This document shows, piece by piece, positions 10,411-21,603 of a stretch of DNA of 64,000 nucleotides. The translations under genes were made by a program, and so were the position numbers. The stretch comes from Gremmenia infestans. Lineage: Eukaryota; Ascomycota; Leotiomycetes; Helotiales; Hamatocanthoscyphaceae. The stretch's first letter is position 1; each line of letters starts with the position of its first letter. The DNA lies in the NCBI GenBank assembly GCA_032629725.1, contig JAFEVB010000020.1:580501-644500 (forward strand). Reading direction: 5' to 3'. Under the pieces are notes generated by a model. That model did not search any database. It worked only from the letters and a program-made list of their open reading frames with translations, and was not told the origin of the DNA.

Positions 10411-11214
10411 AGACCCCACTCACCTCAAGACGCAATACTGTATGTATCCCTTGAGCAAATACCCAATTCGTAAATCCTTGTCTTGGACCATGGGATCTAC
10501 AAGACTGGTGGACCCCTCTTATGAGGCCCAGCCTCATCTACCCCGGAATACCTCGTTGTATTAAGCAATCGGCTCTTGCGGGGAAACAAACCGACTCGCT
10601 AAGAACTAAGTCACCAGGAGATTATCCTGAATCAATGTGCATGAGCAGTCATTTACATAGGGCGCTACCAGCGGTTTGGAACCTCTGATGCATGAATGAA
10701 AAGGCATTGTTTCAATGTGAGAGGCTTTGTGACTGAATCGGCGCTACAGAGTATGGCCCGAACTTACGATGTGTCTTAGTTGACGAACTTCGGCTATGCA
10801 GAACTCTTCCACTTTCACTAGTTCTTGTCATTGCACTTTGCCCAGTTACGGCATTGAATTTTCTTCTTGAGTATTACAAGTTCAAAGCCTGGTAAAGCTT
10901 TGTTTTATTTTTTTCCTTTTTTTCTTTTCTTTTCTCAAACACGCAAGGGATTGAATCAATACTTCTGGTCTTGAATCACCCCTCGCAGGAGATCACGAAT
11001 TTTATGATTTTGGCTTATCTCCTCGGTAAGGGGGGTATGTCCTCTGGCCACCACACTCAATAGATTTTACAGAGCACGCTCAATACCCGTATGGAGCGGG
11101 GACACAATCAAGACATGCTCAGAAATTTCTTCTTGCCGTCTGAAGGAGACCGGACTGTTACACTGTCTCCCTTTATTCGAATACCTTCACCAGTAACACG
11201 GCAAACACGCCACC
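10411..11214. other. Intergenic with long pyrimidine tract
   Basis: 3' flank of HSM3 and promoter of the Ser/Thr-rich secreted gene. A T-rich pyrimidine tract at about 10900-10937 is typical of fungal promoters. No coding or RNA gene seen. Confidence 0.5.
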
Positions 11215-11388
11215 ATGACCCCTAACCTTTTCCCTCTATATCTATCTATTCCCCACGATATCGATGTACTTTCTATTCAACCAGCTCTTCAAGCATCTCT
11301 CTTTCTGCTTGGCTTGTCATTGTCCTTCTACTTCCTAGGTTTCGTTATTTCTGCCCCGGGCTTTCCACAATGGGCATACTTTCTCTAA
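11215..11388 (+). other. Upstream ORF overlapping the start of the Ser/Thr-rich secreted gene
   Basis: A 57-codon frame starts at an ATG in very good context (CACCATGACC, 11211-11220) and ends TAA at 11386-11388. It overlaps the main start (ATG 11370) by 19 nt in another frame. The peptide begins MTPNLFPLYLSIPHDIDVLS and has a hydrophobic stretch SLFLLGLSLSFYFLGFVIS. If transcribed in the same leader, it would force leaky scanning or reinitiation. Alternatively transcription starts downstream of 11215 and the frame is meaningless. Confidence 0.4.
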
Positions 11389-13355
11389 TTAAGGTCTTGT
11401 TGATCGGTGCTTTCTCCGTCGGTGCTGCCGCCGAATATGGTCCAAGTTATTTACAGTCAACGACTGTCGTTACTACTACCATTACCAGCCCGATTGTCAC
11501 AGCTACTTCCACGTCTTATATTACTATCAGCGGTAACGAGTGCTCCCTAAGCTCGTCTACCGCACCATATAACCAATATTCGTCACTCGGTGTATTCGAA
11601 AGCTCTTCAAAAAACCTTACTACCTCTACAAAAAATTCGACCACTAGCGCACCATCTGTCTTCGCCTCTCCAACGTCGGCAGCCGTATCGACCAGCGGAG
11701 TGAGCAACTTCACAGCCTCTGTCACTCGTCGTTCCAGTTCCTTCAAAGTGACGCATGCTTCTGGCTCTGTTACTTCACGTGCTAATTTCACCCTATCGAA
11801 ATCGTTCGCCTCAATCACTCCTTCAGGCTTTTCATCGAGATATAGTCATGCAAGAAATCACTCGTCGAGCCAGTGAGTAACCTCATCTGACGAATATTTA
11901 TACTTGGGAAAACTTGGGAGTAGTTCACTCTGAGAAGTGAGATATGATCTCGACCCCCGTGGGGAAAGCTTCATACTCACAATTTCTACTATACTACGCA
12001 AGACTGACTCTAAGGTCTTGACTACAGTTTCAAGTCCTCATCATCGTGGCACCATCGTTCAGCCCCAGGAACCATCTCCATCAAACCTAGTTCAGGACGT
12101 TTCAATGCTACTTCCAGCAGATTTCCGCGAACTTCTTCTGAAATCGTCGCATATCCTGTTCCAACAGAAAGTTCAATCGCTGCAGCTACTAGCTTTCCTT
12201 TGACTTCATCAAGGCCCATTTCCAGCTTGTTCAACTCATCCTCAGCTACAATATCTATAAATTTTACCGCTTCATCAACTTCCATCCCAGTGGTCTCAAG
12301 CAGCATTTCAGAAAACATCGGCTTCACCTATCCCATTCCAGTCTCCAGTCTCGAATTATCTTCAACGATTAACGCTACCACGTCCCAGGTCAAGTCAACA
12401 AACAGTACAGCAGCACCCAGCAGCGTGTTTGCTACTACAACGAGTGGATTCCCCAGCGTCGCTGCTTCAAGCAATACGCCCCTCCTGACAACATCGGGAA
12501 TCCCGAGCAGCGCAGTGCCTTCATTCACTAACGCCACAAAATCTTCTAGTGCGATCTCGAGCGGGGTCTTTTCAAGCGCCATCGAGTCGAATTCCAGCTC
12601 GAGTGTTGAATATTATATCCCTAGTTCGATTGCAATTTCCTCCAGTACTGCCGAAGCAAACTCTACGAGCTACAGCGTATTCGAACCATCAAGCACGAGC
12701 GTTGGCCTCTATCCAAATTCATCCACCTTCATAACTAGCACCACGAGCTCAAGTTCTGCATCTGCAAAATGTTTGTACTCATTTTCTCTCTCCAATGACT
12801 GCAACTAACGCATGTAGGCACGCCGCCTAATCTTAGAAACGGCGGGTTTGAAGATGGTGTTCTCAGCCCTTGGGCAGAAATACCCGGAGTTGACAACTCC
12901 GTAAAACCATTAGTCATCAGAGATAGCCAGGATACAGGAATTTCTGTCTATGGAATCCATTACCTGTGAGTTAATTCACCCTACATCAGATAACTTGCTA
13001 AGTCTATTCCAGCGAAACATCTGTCTACGACAGCGGAGTCGCCTTGATACACCAAAGCGTCACCGTCTGTCCCAGAACCCGATACACATTGTCTTTCTCC
13101 GGTCAAGTAGCCATCGATCCTACTCCCGACAAGCAGGTTCAAGTGCCCACCTGCTCGATCACGATCTGCGACGACGTGAGCGGCATCTGCAGCGAATCGA
13201 AGGATATCAATACTTCAGATCTCACTACGGTTAGAAAGAGGTTCAGGACTAGCAGAATGCAGAAGACCGCGGATTTGTATGTTTATGCTTCTTGCGTTGG
13301 GACAAATTCGACGCACATCAATACCTTGTATTTGGACGAGATCAAGATCGAATGA
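11370..13355 (+). CDS. Secreted Ser/Thr-rich mucin-like protein with C-terminal CBM-like domain
   Basis: Four exons (11370-11872, 12028-12770, 12818-12965, 13013-13355) with introns of 155, 47 and 47 nt give 578 residues. The N-terminus MGILSLIKVLLIGAFSVGAAAEYG is a signal peptide. Roughly residues 30-410 are Ser/Thr/Ala-rich with many N-x-S/T sites, as expected for an extended O-glycosylated stalk. The C-terminal domain begins CTPPNLRNGGFEDGVLSPWA and ends with SHI-type strands and INTLYLDEIKIE. The NGGFExGxLxPW opening and the LDEIxI ending are the hallmark of the CenC-like carbohydrate-binding beta-sandwich seen in many fungal secreted proteins. Four cysteines (VCPRT, TCSI, ICDD, ICSE) lie in it. 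It is likely a cell-wall or extracellular adhesion protein. No GPI signal is present. Confidence 0.8.
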
Positions 13356-14985
13356 GGTTATTGAATGGGCAGACTAGGATTTATTCACTCTTTGACTTAG
13401 ATCTGTGGGGTTAATGTTTCTTTTGTCTTGGGGTTTCAGCATCAGAGACAGGTGGTGTTGCTATATTTATTATCTTCAAAGGCTTCAGCAGAGTGTATTT
13501 ATATGCTATGTAATGCATGGCATGGGTTGGATTAATAATAGCATAATATACGCTGAATACAACGCAAATCACTGCTTTATCTCATCTCCCAACTTGTGGC
13601 TTTCAATCTGAGATCTTATGCAAGACAAAAATACTTTGTTACACTCACCTGGTTCTCAGAAATCGATATATCATGTTCATAATCTTGGCGCATGTATTAT
13701 GCGAGATTGATTGATTCATCAACAGCGCTCCTTGCATGAAGGCTGCATAAAGATGCAGGAACTACCATGTATCAAACGTCTTCATGAAGATCTATGTCTC
13801 TGGATATCTGATCCGTAGAACGGCTCCCCCCCTTTATAAGCCTAGCGCAGCCCCTTTCAGGAAGCGAGATACTATCACGTGGTTCCACCATCAGCACTTG
13901 CATCGACCTTTCTCCTTTTACCCACCGAGCATAGAAACTTGCAGGAAATAATCCACGAACTTCTCGGAAAATATGGAAACCTCGTCCAAATTAATAGCTT
14001 TGAACTACATACTACTTCATTCGCTTCAACTCGAGTATTACATTTACCCACCCACCCACCTATACGAAGGAAGCCGGCCCTCTACATCTCCACATCCCTA
14101 CCAGCACCACCACCAAAAGCGAAACAACAATCCTGACAGTAGGTACAAGTACCACCGCAGCACTACCCACCCCCACTCCGCCCTATACCATCCATCCATC
14201 CGCCGTCCTCACTATAAACCCTAAACAAGAAACCCGTCCCCCATCCCTCCTACTAATGCCAGAGTTTCCGTCCCGCATCTCAGACCCCAAATCCTCCTCC
14301 ACTATCAAAACAACCACCCCAAAAGACATGCTACCATAGCCCGTCAATCCATCTAGCGCTCAAACTAGCTACCACTAGTACCAAGTATACGATTACCAAC
14401 CTACTCTCAACCTCGGCCAAATGCTTTGCAGATACATATAGTATACGCCGTTTTAGTTATAGGGGAAGATTCGCAGGAATGACACACCGTGTAGTTGCTA
14501 CTCCCATACATAAATCTACCTCTCCCTGTTCAAGTAAAATGATTTGGGATACGAGGAATATTTACAGTTTGTACATCTTATACTCGTATTTTTAAAAAAG
14601 AGCGAGGTGACTGAGTTGGGGTGTCGAAATATTATGCAGCAGGTAGCGAAGCAAGGAAGTCAGGAAGCTAGTGATATGTTTATTTGGATATGGAAATGAG
14701 AAGCCGTTCGTGGAAAGGGAACAAGAAAGTAGGATATTTTCCTAATATTCAGATGTTGAAAGCGCCACGCTATGATTGATATGTGCCGAACCGACCAAAG
14801 GCCTTGCGCAAATCGCTGAGACAATGTGCAGTGTTCATCTGATTTCGAGTTAAGGGATGATGTACTGTAGTTCCCTTCCGTAATAAACAACGTCATGCTC
14901 GCTGTTTCAACCGACGGACCGGGGGCCCCTATTTCAATTCTAAGCACTTTTCTACACCTCGTTATGTACGCCAGCCAAACTCCTA
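13356..14985. other. Intergenic, C/A-rich, no supported gene
   Basis: About 1.6 kb between the 3' ends of the secreted protein gene (+) and the CAX gene (-). The part 14040-14240 is unusually C- and A-rich with repeated CACC/ACCC words and long open frames of low complexity that lack family resemblance. It could be a long 3' UTR or a non-coding transcript; I cannot support either. Confidence 0.5.
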
Positions 14986-16563
14986 TTACTCTCCGACCTC
15001 CCCAGCTGATACAGTCTCAGCAGGATTTGGATAGTAGAAAGCCGCTACAGCAATAATGCAGTAAATAATCAAACACATCGCGCCCTCTAAATAATTCGAT
15101 TTCTGATCTCGCAAGAAATTGCCCACGACGAGGATGGCAAGGATGAGTACGACGATCATGAAGACCTCAAAATTCAAATCCATGTTTTTGTCAAGGCCCC
15201 AGCCGACGATGACCACGAGAGGGGCGTTGAATAAGGCAGTTTGGATCGTGGCGCCGAGGACGTGTGAGAGAGCGAAATTCATCTGGTTGTCCCACGCTTC
15301 ATCTACAGCCGTCAAATGCTCTGCTGCCTTCTCGACGAGCGGGACTAGAATAAGACCCACAAAGGCATCTGAAACACCTTGCTCGACGATACTGGGGATG
15401 TATTCGACCAGACCGATTGCGAGGAGTGTTACCAGGGCAATGGAGACGGCGAGGGCCACGACACACTCAGTGAAGGTCAGCTTGGGTTTGCGCAGATCTC
15501 TATGGCGGTCGTCGTCGTTTTCTTCGTCCAAGAGCAGGATGGCGTCGTAAATGCTGTGGTGTGTGCGCACTTGAAACCAGATGTAGATGGCATATGCTAC
15601 GAGGAGAAATATGGAGGCGATGCGAGAGACGTGCTTGGCTCTAGTTTTCAGGTCTCCAGTGAGATCGTTGCTGTCGCTTGCTTGAAGAGCTGCGTAGAAT
15701 GCGGTAGGTATGGTAAGGCCGAGTCCTCTGTTGAGTTTCGTTAGTCTACTGGTGGGGTTTGAGGATGATTATGGCTATAGTTATATCTTACGCTGTTAGC
15801 AGCAGACCGCTGCCCACTTCACTGATAGTGTCATCGAACTTTTGCTCTGCCCGCTTCAATCCACCGACGAAGAAACACATCCCAAGACACAGGAGAAGGG
15901 TGGCCAGGATGGAGCCAAGAATTGCTGCTTGAATGACTGAAAACTTATTCTCTGAGAGAAGAACCATAAAGAGAACAATCTCAACAATAGACCCTAGAGT
16001 AAAGTCTTAGTATTAGTATTACTTCCCCCAGAACAGTCAGGAGTAATAGAGAAATCCCAACCCCAGAACAAGGTTTCCCAATGAGTGTCCTTACCTAAAG
16101 TTGTTTCAAGCAAAATACCAAATACTCTGGGCATTTTCCTGGCCAGCTCTTGCCCAGCAAACCCAATCAAATTGGCACAAGGGACCATAGCAATATAACA
16201 GAGCGCAAAAATGGTCACACCAAGATCTTTGCGCGAATACCGCACAGCCAAAGCCGCAGGTACGAAAGGCCAGAGCAGATTGACTGCGCGAGAAGCATCA
16301 CTCGTCGACGACCAGCAGATCTTGAAGAAGTGTAGTGGGTGTATGCCTTTCCTGCCACTCTCGCCCTCGGGTGCAATGTGCTTGGTGATCTTATGGCCAT
16401 TGTGGTTTACTTGGTGTCTGGGTAGGAAATCGTGTTTCTTAGCCGTCGTCGTTGTGTGGGCTTGCGGGGGTATTTCTGGGTCTGCGGAATTCTTCAGTTC
16501 GATGACTGGGTCTGCAGACAGGGAACTCGTAGGCTGGTGGTTTCGGTGGAAGAGGTTCGACAT
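14986..16563 (-). CDS. Vacuolar Ca2+/H+ exchanger-type (CAX) cation transporter
   Basis: Exons 16095-16563, 15792-15993 and 14986-15727 with introns of 101 and 64 nt give 470 residues, normal for the CaCA/CAX family (yeast Vcx1-like). The N-terminal 90 residues are hydrophilic and cytosolic. The first repeat core is ETTLGSIVEIVLFMVLLSEN (about residues 153-172) and the second is GLILVPLVEKAAEHLTAVDE (about 348-367), followed by GATIQTALFNAPLVVIVGW. These align with the c-1 and c-2 alpha repeats that bind the cation. About ten membrane spans can be read. An acidic stretch DEENDDDRHRDLRKPK lies between the halves. Oddly, the Asn that normally sits next to the motif Glu (GNxxE, GNAAEH) is Ser in c-1 and the GN pair is EK in c-2. 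Cation exchange at the vacuole is known for the family; substrate range here is uncertain. Confidence 0.87.
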
Positions 16564-17272
16564 GATGGCGGCGGCCGACGCGTGTCAAAGGGGTATATCG
16601 TTGTTGCTCGTTTCGTTACTCGTTGGGTTGAATAGGTTGATTAGGTTGAAAGATCTAGAATTATGACTGTAGAACAAATAGATTCACACCATACTCATCT
16701 CCCTCCTGATGATCGATCTTGAATCTGGAGTGACACACAGAGGAGCAGATCTCCCCAAAGAAAAAGAGAGTTGCCAGAGAAATCTTGATACCAAACATGC
16801 CAAGAGCGTTTAACATCATCAAGCGACTTGGCAGCGCCATAAGCAAAAGCCATGCGCTGGCAAATCAATATTCACCGAGAACGTAGTAGTAAAGACCTAC
16901 CTGTAAGAAGCCTAATTACCTTGGCTTCAGCTTACCGTTTCCATTGAGGGCTTGTGGTTGACCTCAACGCAGTACTGTATGGGTAGTATGGTGAGTGTAT
17001 CGTGAGGTTGAACTGGATTTACATTCAACCGCGTCCGCGTCTTTCTTTCTCACTAGGGCTAGCGCATATCAATGATTACCCCTGCTCTTGATAATTTGCA
17101 CCAACCTTCCCTCATAAGTGTCCAGAACTATGCAAGAAAGATCTTATTCTATAACATCGTCAATACTAAATTGATCAATACTGTATATAAGATCATAAAT
17201 TGAGTCTTTTATTGATCGCCATATTTCTAATTAAATCCCACTACAGCTGACATGGGCAGGCACGCGCCTTTA
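16564..17272. other. Intergenic, no supported gene
   Basis: Promoter region of the CAX gene and 3' flank of the esterase. AT-rich around 17150-17240. I see no coding or RNA signal. Confidence 0.5.
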
Positions 17273-19199
17273 TCAAGCCAACAACTCCCTATCAATCGAA
17301 TTGATAAAGTTAATCCCCTCTTTCCTGAATGTATCATCCTCTATATAAGTCGCATTACTATTAAGCACTATATTCTTCGGCGCGCCCAAATCATACTTCG
17401 GCCAATATGGCAAAGTGCTATTGCCACGACTTGTGTTCGGATTCTGATCATTGACGAACGAGATGTAAGCTTTCCCGATATTACGGGACAGGTTCGTGTA
17501 GTTCTGATATTTTGGCAGGGGGCCAAGAGCACCTGAGATGTTCTCTTCTACCGTATTAGCGATGGAGGACATGAGAAGGGGGGTAGAGCAGGGCTTACGG
17601 AAGCTGAATACCACATTGGTGAAGTGTTGAGCGCCCGCTGTGACTGCTGCGTTCCACTTATTACTGGAAATCAGTATCGCTGGACTGCTGTCTCGAGATA
17701 CCTGCCACTTACCAACGGCGTATCGAATCTATAACTAAATACGTTCATTCCGCCCTTCGTATACTCCTCACACACCTTCCTCCTCCCACTAATCATCACA
17801 ATGTCACCAGCAATCGCAGCGTCACGTCTCCATTGCAGCCCTTTACTCGGGAAGATGGTCGCGTTGGTAATATAGTACGGTGGCTGGTTAGCTGGATCAT
17901 TCGGGTAAAGCTCCAGTAGTTTCCTTGCTGTGGAAGGTGAAATGGCGTAGCTTCGATAGATGAGAACATTGTTGAAGATTGCAGTCTCGTTATCGAGGCC
18001 ACTGACTCCAAAAGATGTTCCTTCGTCACTGTTGGCACCAATGAGAAGCGGTACATGAATAAACTTCCTCTCAGCTGAGAGAGTGCTTGGATATGCTGTC
18101 AGGAAATCGCCATCTGGTTGAAGTTAGCCAGTTCTCTCCTGGGTCAAGTCCCATGAGAACCAGGAATTTACTTTCCTACAATGGGATTCCACACCTGACT
18201 AACTTGCGCCTCAAAGAGCTCATCCTGCGACAACCCCCTCAAGCATGCCAACCGATTACCCGCCGTCCAACATCCCGTCGTCCTCGTAAGATTTTCGACC
18301 GGACTCGTATAATACGCCAGGGATTCCAGCGCCGCCCCAACCTGGCTCCCAGACTCCATAATCGCAGCATGAAACAGCCCATCATCCCTCCCACCATAAG
18401 AATGCAGCTGCAGAGCAATACTTTGTGCACCAGCCGATTCTCCCCAGATGGTGATCCGATCCGCATCGCCCCCGAAAGCTGCGATGTTCTCTTTGATCCA
18501 GCGTAGCGCGAGGCGCTGATCGAGGAGGCCGGCGTTGGAACTGCCTTCTGCTAGGATCTGGGGGGATTGGAGGAAACCCCATACTCCTAGTCTGTAATTT
18601 ATGCTAACTTGAGAATAGTCAATGAATTTTCTATATTAAGGTGGGGGGAGAGAAAATTCATACCGACAATGACGGGCTTCCCAATCTCTTGCCCAACATG
18701 AGCTATTCCCGAGACATTGTACTGAGGGTCTGCACTTGAGCCCGCATATAAACCACCACCGTAGATCCACACAAGAACCGGAAGCTTGTCGTCAGCGGCC
18801 GTCCCAGAAGGGCGGATCACTATTGACTTGATCAGTATATGCACTTCTCGATGAAACGCCTGCCAGGAATTCTTTACCATTAAGAGTGAGGCAATCCTCC
18901 GACAGCGAGAAGTTCGAGCCATACTGCATGCAGCTGTATCCATACTGTGTAGCATTTCTGCCGCCCGTGAACGAAGAATTCAAAGACATTGGCCATGCAA
19001 ACCGCAGCGGCCCTAAAGGCGGGATGGCAAAAGGGATGCCGAGGAATTGATCTTGCTGCCACTCCGGCACGTACTTTCCAATATACGTACCATTCTTCAC
19101 CGTGGCAGAGGGAGCGGTTGAGTTAGGAATAATGACGCCATGCACAAGATGAATGAATAAGACAAGGGTGCGCAGAACAGCGACTAGAGAGAACTTCAT
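17273..19199 (-). CDS. Secreted type-B carboxylesterase/lipase (alpha/beta hydrolase)
   Basis: Five exons: 18878-19199, 18664-18819, about 18176-18607, 17713-18113 and 17273-17656, giving about 564 residues. The signal peptide is MKFSLVAVLRTLVLFIHLVHG. Family motifs run in order: FLGIPFAIPPLGPLRF, SEDCLTLN, PVLVWIYGGGLYAGSS (oxyanion hole), NYRLGVWGF, and the nucleophile elbow GESAGA (Ser about 217). The acid is in GANSDEGTSFG (Glu about 334) and the histidine in WNAAVTAGAQHF (about 448). The triad is therefore complete. The enzyme should hydrolyse carboxylic esters outside the cell. Introns 1, 2 and 4 are clean (58, 56 and 56 nt). At intron 3 the only consensus donor (GTAAAT, 18166-18171) is one frame away from the conserved VDGDFL continuation in exon 4. 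The reading given above needs a donor at G^GAAAG (18176). Confidence 0.82.
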
Positions 19200-19858
19200 C
19201 TTGCCTGCCCTGTCTGGTTTTATTACTACGTGCTGGTTGGATATGCGGGAGTTGAGAATTGCAAACGTTCGAAGTAGCTGAAGGGAATATCACTTACTAT
19301 GAAGTCATTCTGTCTCAATGTAAAGACTTCAGCACTCTATGGACGGAAAATAAGATGCTTGCTTACCTAGGTAGGTACAAGTACAGGGCCCGGAACAATC
19401 ATGGCTGTACTTGTACATTAAAGAAAGTGGGGACGATAACACCCTGCACCTCGCACCCGCAGTGAGATCAGCCTTTAGCAGGGGGCGGGGCATCACTCTC
19501 AGAACAGAGCATGGGGGAAAATGATATCTATCGCCGCAAGTCTACTTAGATGCAGCTGGACTTAAGAGTCGAGGTTTCCAGTAAAGGCGTGGTGCCTATT
19601 TTATCAGTGGTCTATCAACAACACAAGGATAACTTGCCACATAGAGTACCACCATAGATCAATGAAAATTGTACTATACCCAATACAGTAACAACACTCG
19701 AGCATCAAGAATTCGAAACTAGCCGCCCTCCCACGAAAACAACATCAATAGCCTCAAACCTGTTAAGTATTATTACTAAGCATGTTTCCCATCTCATCTT
19801 AACCCTAAATATTTTGGAATGCGCTCGCGGGGATGAACAATACGCGCAAATACACCAA
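19200..19858. other. Intergenic, no supported gene
   Basis: Promoter of the esterase and 3' flank of the next minus-strand gene. No coding or RNA signal seen. Confidence 0.5.
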
Positions 19859-20659
19859 TCATCGCGTAGCCACTGGGTCCTTCCTCCGAATATCCACCAA
19901 ACCAGTATGCCATCCATGACGCCTCTTTGATCCCTTCGCCGGGCGCTTGGAAGCCGAGTCAGGGGGCTCCTCTTGCGCCTTGCGCTTATTAGAAGTAGGC
20001 TCCGCAACCTCCTCGAGGACATTATCCTCAACGCCTTCCGGAATAGAACGTAGCCATACAATAACATCATACTTCTTCGAAGAGCCCTCATATCCCAACG
20101 CCTTGGCCTTGTTCACAAGATCAATCCCGTCGCCCAGCCACCACTTCTTCTCCCTGGGGCTCTTGAGAATGTCCCGGCCGGCGTTCCAGGTCGCCATGGC
20201 TTTGATTGATTTTGAAGGGAACTTGTTGTTGCTGTCCTTGAGAAGCTGGTATGATCGCTGCATGGAGAGGTGGAGTAAATCAGCGGATGGCCATTGCAGG
20301 TATGTCTGCTCTGCTTCGTTGATCAAGCGTTGGAGTTCAGGGTCGGATGTGCGAAGGATAGCCTCAGGGTGGGATATCGCTCCAGCTTTTGTGGTATGAC
20401 GAGACGTGGGAGCGGTGACAGGCGTGTCGGATATGGATGTACTGAAAGGTGTGATGCCTTCTTTCTCGCATAGCCATCTGATAATGCCAACGCGGCCCGA
20501 CTTTCTACCTTCCTTTCCATGCTTCCCAAAATTCTTTCTCCTTGCCACCCGGTATAGTTCTTCGAATCCCATACCCCACCAGCTCTTCTCTTGCAGTGTC
20601 ATGCAAGGTTCTTTTATCGCCAGTGGTAGGACACCATTTAGCTGGTCCTGGTTCGCCAT
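19859..20659 (-). CDS. Hypothetical nuclear-type protein with duplicated WW...WL motif
   Basis: Single-exon gene of 266 residues, ATG at 20657-20659. I do not recognise the family. It contains two similar segments: residues 25-68 (KSWWGMGFEELYRVARRKN, then GIIRWLCEKEG) and 171-209 (KKWWLGDGIDLVNKAKALGY, then VIVWLRSIPEG). Both follow the scheme WW-G-L-A-G-K-[IV]I-WL-EG, suggesting a duplicated small helical fold somewhat like SAP-type DNA-binding helices; that likeness is only an impression. The C-terminus is basic with a probable nuclear signal (NKRKAQEE and KRPAKGSKRR). Function unknown; nucleic-acid binding is an inference. Confidence 0.65.
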   Translation of the reverse strand: MANQDQLNGVLPLAIKEPCMTLQEKSWWGMGFEELYRVARRKNFGKHGKEGRKSGRVGIIRWLCEKEGITPFSTSISDTPVTAPTSRHTTKAGAISHPEAILRTSDPELQRLINEAEQTYLQWPSADLLHLSMQRSYQLLKDSNNKFPSKSIKAMATWNAGRDILKSPREKKWWLGDGIDLVNKAKALGYEGSSKKYDVIVWLRSIPEGVEDNVLEEVAEPTSNKRKAQEEPPDSASKRPAKGSKRRHGWHTGLVDIRRKDPVATR

Positions 20660-21603
20660 CGAATTGTGCTGGGCTTGCCGCTCTGACGCGACACTACGTT
20701 AAACCCTTCGACTAGTCTATCCCTCTTGCTCACTCTCCATATTCCGTGGCACAACTTATTAGTTCGCATTCAACTTGGTCCCCTATCAATTTAAGGGGGG
20801 TTATTGAGAATTGTGAGCCTGGCGAACGCTGATAAAGGGTAGACCTAGCGCTTAGTATGCTAGCAAGGGTCATTTATCGTCGTCGGTGTGAGGCATGCGA
20901 GTGGACGCCGGCGGACGATAATCAGATTGGGATATAGCTTAACCATAGCTTATAAAAATAAAAGTATTCATATTGAAGTGTGATTATTGAAGGACTGAAT
21001 AGTGCTGACGTGACTGGCTAATAAATAAGTCTACCCACATTGATGACTAATCTCCTATTCAAAGTGTTCCATGTCATGTCTACCATACTCCCGAAAAAAT
21101 GTCCACACTTGTCAACCAAATAGCCAATGCTGCCATCCCACATCCTAGCTCAGGCATGGACTCGTTTGTGGGGAGTATGACATTAATCTCACTAATTGTC
21201 TGCCTGTGTGGCTGATCTAGTTTGTAGGAGATAGTTGCGTCCTCCCAGAGACAAAGCAACGAGAGGGGGTTCCACATCGAGGTTTGGGAGGCAAGATGGA
21301 ATATTAGATCCAGGAGTTACCATAATGCATTAGCTTTTCTATGAAACAGTCATGGGACCTCAGTATACATACATCCCACATAACATCAGCGGGTAGAGGA
21401 CAAAGGAAAAACAGGTTTTCTATCCCACATGCAACGGCAGACACGTAAAAAGGAAGTGGAGAGAAACGTCTCCTAACGAGTGTGCGCCATCGCTGTGCTC
21501 CGCCCAAATATTCCATTCCAATCCTGTAATCCTTCCATACCCCATACACCATACAAAAGGTGGAGAAATATACCCAGTCACGAGAAGTTATAAACAAAGG
21601 ACA
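20660..21603. other. Intergenic, no supported gene
   Basis: Promoter of the duplicated-motif gene and 3' flank of the RING gene. Short frames at 21080-21597 show no family resemblance. Nothing else seen. Confidence 0.5.

Noticed and set aside
13879..14224. C-rich open frames that could encode a Pro/His-rich protein
   Set aside because: Two overlapping frames are open only because the DNA is C/A-rich; no signal peptide, domain or introns.
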